Part shown: piece after piece, positions 60,118-64,000 of the stretch
Numbering within the stretch: the first letter of the stretch is position 1
Layout of the letters: each line of letters begins with the position of its first letter
Source of the DNA: CAVURS01 sp963795385
GTDB taxonomy: Bacteria; Actinomycetota; Actinomycetes; Actinomycetales; CAVURS01
Reading direction: 5' to 3'
Assembly: GCA_963795385.1 (NCBI GenBank)
Contig: CAWCHK010000014.1
Location: 744,001 to 808,000 of the forward strand
Length of the DNA: 64,000 nucleotides
Notes under the pieces: model-generated
Databases searched by the model: none
What the model saw: the letters and a program-made list of their open reading frames with translations, nothing else
Told to the model about the DNA's origin: nothing
Position numbers and translations under genes: made by a program

Positions 60118-60846
60118 GTGCTGCTGGTCGGTCACGGGAGCCGGGACCCTCGGGCGGCGGCCACGGTGGCCGAGCTCGCGGCAGCGGTGCGCGCGGAGCT
60201 GCCGGGCCGGCGGGTCGCGGTCGCACACCTGGACTTCACCGAGCCGTCGGTGGGCGCGGCCCTGGCGACCCTGGCCGATGCCGGTGAGCGCGAGGTGGTC
60301 GTCGTGCCCCTGCTGTTCGCGCCCGGCTACCACCTGCGGGTCGACCTGCCGGCCGCGATCGCCGAGGTCCGGGTCACCCGGCCGTGGCTGTCGGTCCCGG
60401 TCGCGGCGCCGTTGGGTGCTGCGCCCGCCCCCGGCGAACCCGACCTGCTGCTCGACGCGCTGGAGGCCCGACTCGCCGGGTCCGCGTACGACGGCGTGGT
60501 GCTGGCCTCGGCCGGATCGTCGGACCCGCCGGCCGGGCGGGCGGTCGAGGAGATCGCGGCCCGCTGGGCCGAGCGCCACGGCCGACCGGTCGTCGCGGCC
60601 TTCGCCACCACCGCGGCGCGCACGGTCCAGCAGGCAGTCGAGCTGCTGCGGGATCAGGGCTGTTCGAGGATCGCGGTCGCCGGGCTGTTCGTCGCGCCAG
60701 GGCGGTTGCCCGCGGGGGTCGCCAGTGCGGCGACGGCCGCCGGCGTCACTGCTGTCGCCGACCCGCTCGGCGCCCAGGCGCAGCTGGTCCGGCTGGTCGC
60801 TCTCAGGTCGACGTCAGTGCTCATCTCCGCAGTCGCGACGCACTGA
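60118..60846 (+). CDS. Sirohydrochlorin chelatase (CbiX/SirB family)
   Basis: A 242-residue double-module chelatase: LLVGHGSRDPRAAATVAEL with the metal-binding His, VVVPLLFAPGYHLRVDLPAA with the second His, and a related C-terminal module (VVLASAGSSDPPAGRAVEE). It would insert iron into sirohydrochlorin to make the siroheme needed by the sulfite reductase upstream. GTG 60118 is the first usual start in frame; a CTG at 60061 overlapping the cysH stop would extend the N-terminus. Confidence 0.85.
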   Translation: MLLVGHGSRDPRAAATVAELAAAVRAELPGRRVAVAHLDFTEPSVGAALATLADAGEREVVVVPLLFAPGYHLRVDLPAAIAEVRVTRPWLSVPVAAPLGAAPAPGEPDLLLDALEARLAGSAYDGVVLASAGSSDPPAGRAVEEIAARWAERHGRPVVAAFATTAARTVQQAVELLRDQGCSRIAVAGLFVAPGRLPAGVASAATAAGVTAVADPLGAQAQLVRLVALRSTSVLISAVATH

Positions 60847-60856
60847 CCGGCAGGCC

Positions 60857-60912
60857 AACAACCGGCCGCCCATCGGCCGCCCATCGGCCGCCCAGTCGGT
60901 CGCCCGGTCGGT
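60857..60912 (+). repeat. Short GC-rich direct repeats after the chelatase gene
   Basis: CGGCCGCCCAT occurs in tandem (about 60868-60890), followed by related CGGTCGCCCGGTCGGTCG. The rest of the gap to 61054 holds only the ribosome site of the next gene. Confidence 0.5.
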
Positions 60913-61054
60913 CGATGGCTCGCGCGGGGAGTGGCGGTCGACCAACTGATGGCGCCGGCCGGTCCGATCGGACGAGTCGCTCTCAGGCCGCTCGGATGAT
61001 GACGGCGAAGGCGTGTTCCGCTACGGTCGGTGATCTCGACTAAAGGGGCAAACA

Positions 61055-61908
61055 ATGCAACTCACCCGCACTCGTGCGCGATGCTGACCGTGTCCATGGC
61101 GGTGACCACCGCCCTGGCCGGCGCGCTGGTCGGCACGGCTGGCCCGGCATCGGCGGCCACGGTCACGGTCCTGCAAGCCAAGTTCGACGGGCTGACGATC
61201 GGCAGCCCGATCAGCACGCTCGCACTGACCGGCACCGCCGCCACCTCGGTCACGAGCTCGGTCGTCACCGCGAACGGCGGCCAGGCGCTCGGGGCCCAAG
61301 GCGCCACCAATGCCAGCGGCGGCCACGTCTCGGGCACGGCGATGCGCCTGCCGGCGTACCAGCTCCTCGGCCCGACCACGCCGCTCGCGGTGGTCTCCAT
61401 CCGCAACAACGGCGCCGAGTCGATGAACCCGGGCACCAGCACCTTCAGCTGGAAGGCCGACTTCTCCATCGACGACAACCTGGGCACGCAGGCGACCGAC
61501 GGCGACAACCTCTTCCAGCGCGGGCTCAGCCCGAACACGCAGTGGAAGCTCAGCGTCGACCATCACAAGGTCCTCTGCTCTGTGCGCCCGGTCGGCGCCG
61601 GCGCCCCGATCAACACCCCGCTGGTCACCATCCCGAACCAGACGACGAACGTCAGCTGGTACCGCGCCACCTGCAAGCGGACCGCCGCCGGCGTGCTGAC
61701 CATGACGCTCCAGCAGTACGACCGGGCCGCGGCGGCCTGGGTCGCGTTCGGCACGCCGCAATCGGTGTCCGGGGCTCAGGGCGACCTGACGATGGCCTCG
61801 ACCATCCCGGTCACGATCGGCGGCAAGCTGACCAACACCGGCAACCTGGCGAGCATGCCGGACCAGTTCAACGGCCTGGTCGACAACGTGGTGCTGACGA
61901 TCGGCTGA
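61055..61908 (+). pseudogene. Secreted protein of unknown function, laminin-G/concanavalin-like (start frameshifted)
   Basis: ATG 61055 (with AAAGGGG upstream) gives MQLTRTRAR, the basic start of a signal peptide, then runs into a stop; one base later in frame comes MLTVSMAVTTALAGALVG and the cleavage site GPASA-ATV. The mature part, about 250 residues, is beta-rich (FSWKADFSIDDN, WYRATCKRTAAGVLTMTL, PDQFNGLVDNVVLTIG) like LamG-type jelly-roll proteins of actinobacteria. A one-base error near 61078 explains the break. Confidence 0.75.
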
Positions 61909-61937
61909 CCGCGCCGCCGGCTCGACCTGGCCCAGAA

Positions 61938-61979
61938 CGTGGAAGATCCTCCGTGCTCGAGCACGGAGGATCTTCCACG
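61938..61979. terminator. 42-bp perfect palindrome, bidirectional terminator
   Basis: CGTGGAAGATCCTCCGTGCT and C at 61938-61958 are followed directly by the exact reverse complement at 61959-61979. It lies 30 bp after the secreted-protein stop and 10 bp after the minus-strand helicase stop, serving both convergent genes. Confidence 0.85.
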
Positions 61980-61988
61980 ATGACGGCG

Positions 61989-63463
61989 TTACCGGCTGCG
62001 GCTGGGCTTGCCCTTGAACCGCTGCGGGCCACCTTCGGTACGGCGCGGGCCGCCCTCGGTACGACGGGGACCGCCACCCTCGCGGCGGGGTCCACCCTCG
62101 GTACGACGGGGTCCACCCTCGGTACGCGGGGACCGCCCTCGGTACGGCGGGGACCGCCGCCTTCACGACGGGGACCACCCTCGCGGCGGGGACCGCCGGG
62201 GCGGAACGGCCGGCTGCCGCGCTCGCGGGGGGCCGAGGTCAGGCGGCGTACGTCCTCGTCGCTGATCGGCGCGCCCTCGGGGGAGCGGGAGCCGGTGGCG
62301 CGCTGGAGCGCCTCGTCGCCGGGCCGGGTCGGGGTCGCGCGGACCTCGATGCCGGCCTGCGCGGCGAGCCGCTCGACGGCCCGGCGCTGATGCGGAAGGG
62401 CAAGTGTCACAACGGTTCCACGACCGCCGGCCCGGGCCGTCCGGCCGGCCCGGTGGAGATAGTCCTTGTGGTCCTGCGGCGGGTCGACCTGCAGGACGAG
62501 CCCGATGTCGTCGACGTGGATGCCGCGGGCAGCGACGTCCGTGGCGACGAGCACCGGCAGGGTGCCCTCCTTGAACGCGTTCAGGACGGCGTTGCGCGCA
62601 CCCTGGGCGAGCCCGCCGTGCAGTGCAGCGGCCTTGACGCCCTGCTGCCGCAGCTGTCCGGCGACCCGGTCGGCGCCGAGCTTGGTCCGCACGAAGACCA
62701 CGGTCCGTCCCTCGCGGGAGGCGATCTCGGCGGTGACGACGGCCTTGTGGTTCGGCTCGACGTGCAGGATGTGGTGGTCCATCGTCGTCACCGACGCCGT
62801 CGCGGCCTCGGTCGAGTGGGTGACCGGGTCGATCAGGTACCGCGCGACGACGCCGTCGACTCCGCGGTCGAGCGTGGCGGAGAACAGCAGCCGCTGGCCA
62901 CCCGCCGGGATCATGTCGAGCAGCTCGGTGATGGCCGGCAGGAAGCCCATCTCGGCCATGTGGTCGGCCTCGTCGAGGACGGCGAACTCGACCTCGCGCA
63001 GGTCGCAGGACCCGCGCTCGACCAGGTCGGCCAGGCGGCCCGGGGTCGCCACGACCAGCTCGGTGCCGCGCTCGAGACCGCTGATCTGCTTGGTGTAGGA
63101 CAGGCCACCGGCGATGAGGCGCATCCGGACGCCGACGGTGTGCCCGAGCGGCATCAGCGCGTCGTGCACCTGCATGGCCAGCTCGCGGGTGGGGACCAGG
63201 ACGATCGCCAGCGGCTTGCGCGGCTTGGCGGTCCGGCCGGCCAGCCGGGCGAGCAGCGGCAGCCCGAAGGCGAAGGTCTTGCCGGAGCCGGTCTGGCCGC
63301 GGCCGAGGACGTCCCGGCCGGCGAGCGCGTCGGGGATCGCCGCCGCCTGGATGGCGAAGGGTTCGGTGATGCCGTCGCGGGCGAGCCGCTGGACCAGGGC
63401 ATCGGGCAGGCCGAGGGAGGCAAAGGACAGGCCCGGGCGGACGCCCGAGTGGGAGGTGGGCAC
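61989..63463 (-). pseudogene. DEAD/DEAH-box RNA helicase with RGG-like tail (one frameshift)
   Basis: DEAD-box helicase of about 491 residues. Q motif FASLGLP...FAIQAAAIP, Walker A GQTGSGKT, PTRELAMQ, TPGRLADL, DEAD box VLDEADHM, SAT, and C-terminal VFVRTK, ATDVAARGIHV, HRAGRTARAG. The tail has repeats of the form GGPRRTEGGPRREGG, a basic RNA-binding region. One missing C near 62119 shifts this tail; the corrected end is KGKPSRSR. GTG 63463 chosen; no clear ribosome site. Confidence 0.9.
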
Positions 63464-63715
63464 AACTACTCGTTTCGTGAGTACGCCGACGCCGCGGCCA
63501 GGTGGGGCCGGTGCGCCGCGAGGTGGTGCTGCGAGGCGGGTTTGCCCAGCAACGGTGATGCATCGTCGAGCCAGGTCATCGGCATCGAGACGTGCAGCAC
63601 CGTCAACCCAGAGCACTTCGCGGGGGTCCTGGCGGGCTGTGCCGGCGACGAAACCTGCTCGCCGGACGTCCACTGGACCTGCCCAGGCTACCAGTTGCGC
63701 CGTACTCTCCCGTCC

Positions 63716-64000
63716 ATGAGCGAAGCCGGCGACCTGAGCCCGTTGGTGGCTGCGATGGAGGAGACGTGGACGTCGACCATCGCCCTGGCCGAGTCGCTGA
63801 CGCCCGAGGAGTGGTCCCGGCCGACCCGCTGCCCCGGCTGGGACGTGCACGACCAGATCGCCCACGTCATCTCCTGCGAGCAGATGATCGCCGGCGGCGA
63901 GCTCGCACCTGAGGCGCCGCCGGCGGAGTACATCCGCAACGAGGTCGGTGCGCACATGGAGCGGGGAGTGCACGCGCTGCGCGGCGCGCCGCCTGAGGAG
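63716..64000 (+). CDS. Maleylpyruvate isomerase family mycothiol-dependent enzyme (5' part)
   Basis: The first 95 codons of a DinB-like mycothiol-dependent protein: LVAAMEETWTSTIALAESLT, WSRPTRCPGWDVHDQIAHVI with the His expected to bind zinc, then SCEQMIAGGE. The gene continues beyond the window. The 252 bp before it (63464-63715) hold no gene I can support. Confidence 0.8.
   Translation, partial: MSEAGDLSPLVAAMEETWTSTIALAESLTPEEWSRPTRCPGWDVHDQIAHVISCEQMIAGGELAPEAPPAEYIRNEVGAHMERGVHALRGAPPEE

Noticed and set aside
61868..63973. The 701-codon minus-strand frame as one large helicase.
   Set aside because: The part upstream of 63463 is antisense to the maleylpyruvate-isomerase-family gene and lacks helicase similarity, and the part below 62119 is in the wrong frame for the tail.

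Overview
The window is high-GC actinobacterial DNA, most likely from Nocardioides or a close relative. Signs are the very strong GC at third codon positions, the many GTG starts, ATGA/GTGA start-stop overlaps, mycothiol-type and F420-type enzyme families, SCO6745- and DUF6069-type proteins, and ECF42 sigma factors paired with YCII (DGPF) proteins. This is judged from protein families and base composition only; no 16S rRNA is present.

Layout. 1-7.5 kb: one tightly coupled operon with a peptide/opine-type ABC transporter (permeases and a fused double ATPase), an SMP-30 lactonase, an SDR dehydrogenase, a KDPG-type aldolase, a KDG-type sugar kinase and a ROK regulator, which together look like uptake and catabolism of a sugar, sugar acid or glycoside. 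7.5-12 kb: an ECF42 sigma factor with its YCII partner, then a TetR-MFS efflux pair with a clear operator. 12-28 kb: a dense set of small single-gene units (DHFR/RibD-like reductases, VOC/glyoxalase proteins, TetR with an F420-type dinucleotide-binding oxidoreductase, DinB, an NYN-LOTUS protein, a two-component system, an APH-like kinase, quinone-oxidoreductase, PNPOx and others). 28.1-31.6 kb: an accessory island with a ParB-like remnant, IS256 and IS30 scraps spliced together, a truncated Cys-rich secreted protein, an orphan protein and a decayed PaaK-like adenylating enzyme with an aminotransferase tail. 31.6-48.6 kb: regulators, two drug-efflux systems, more DHFR/VOC paralogues, a second ECF42-YCII unit flanked by two DUF6069 genes, and a rifampin ADP-ribosyltransferase (Arr). 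48.6-48.9 kb: tRNA-Glu, -Asp and -Phe. 49.2-53.7 kb: a zincin-like metallopeptidase followed by a 72-bp tandem hairpin array, then a two-component system divergent from an ABC exporter. 53.8-57.1 kb: a phosphotransferase, topoisomerase IB and a PHP-domain protein. 57.2-60.9 kb: a sulfate-assimilation operon (leader peptide, sulfite reductase, zinc ribbon, CysH, CbiX-type chelatase). 61-64 kb: a secreted protein, a DEAD-box helicase and the start of a mycothiol-dependent maleylpyruvate-isomerase-family gene.

From about 51.5 kb to 62.1 kb almost every gene is broken by one or more single-base shifts, although the conserved motifs continue in neighbouring frames. This looks far more like a stretch of poor sequence quality than biological decay. 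Genes there are reported as interrupted, and their ends are partly inferred.

Most noteworthy: the 72-bp hairpin array after the metallopeptidase, a perfect nested inverted repeat between the second ECF42 unit and a DUF6069 gene, a leaderless-looking attenuator peptide before sulfite reductase, a dispersed palindromic element found at two convergent gene ends, an in-frame-deleted DHFR paralogue, Arr, and the IS mosaic.
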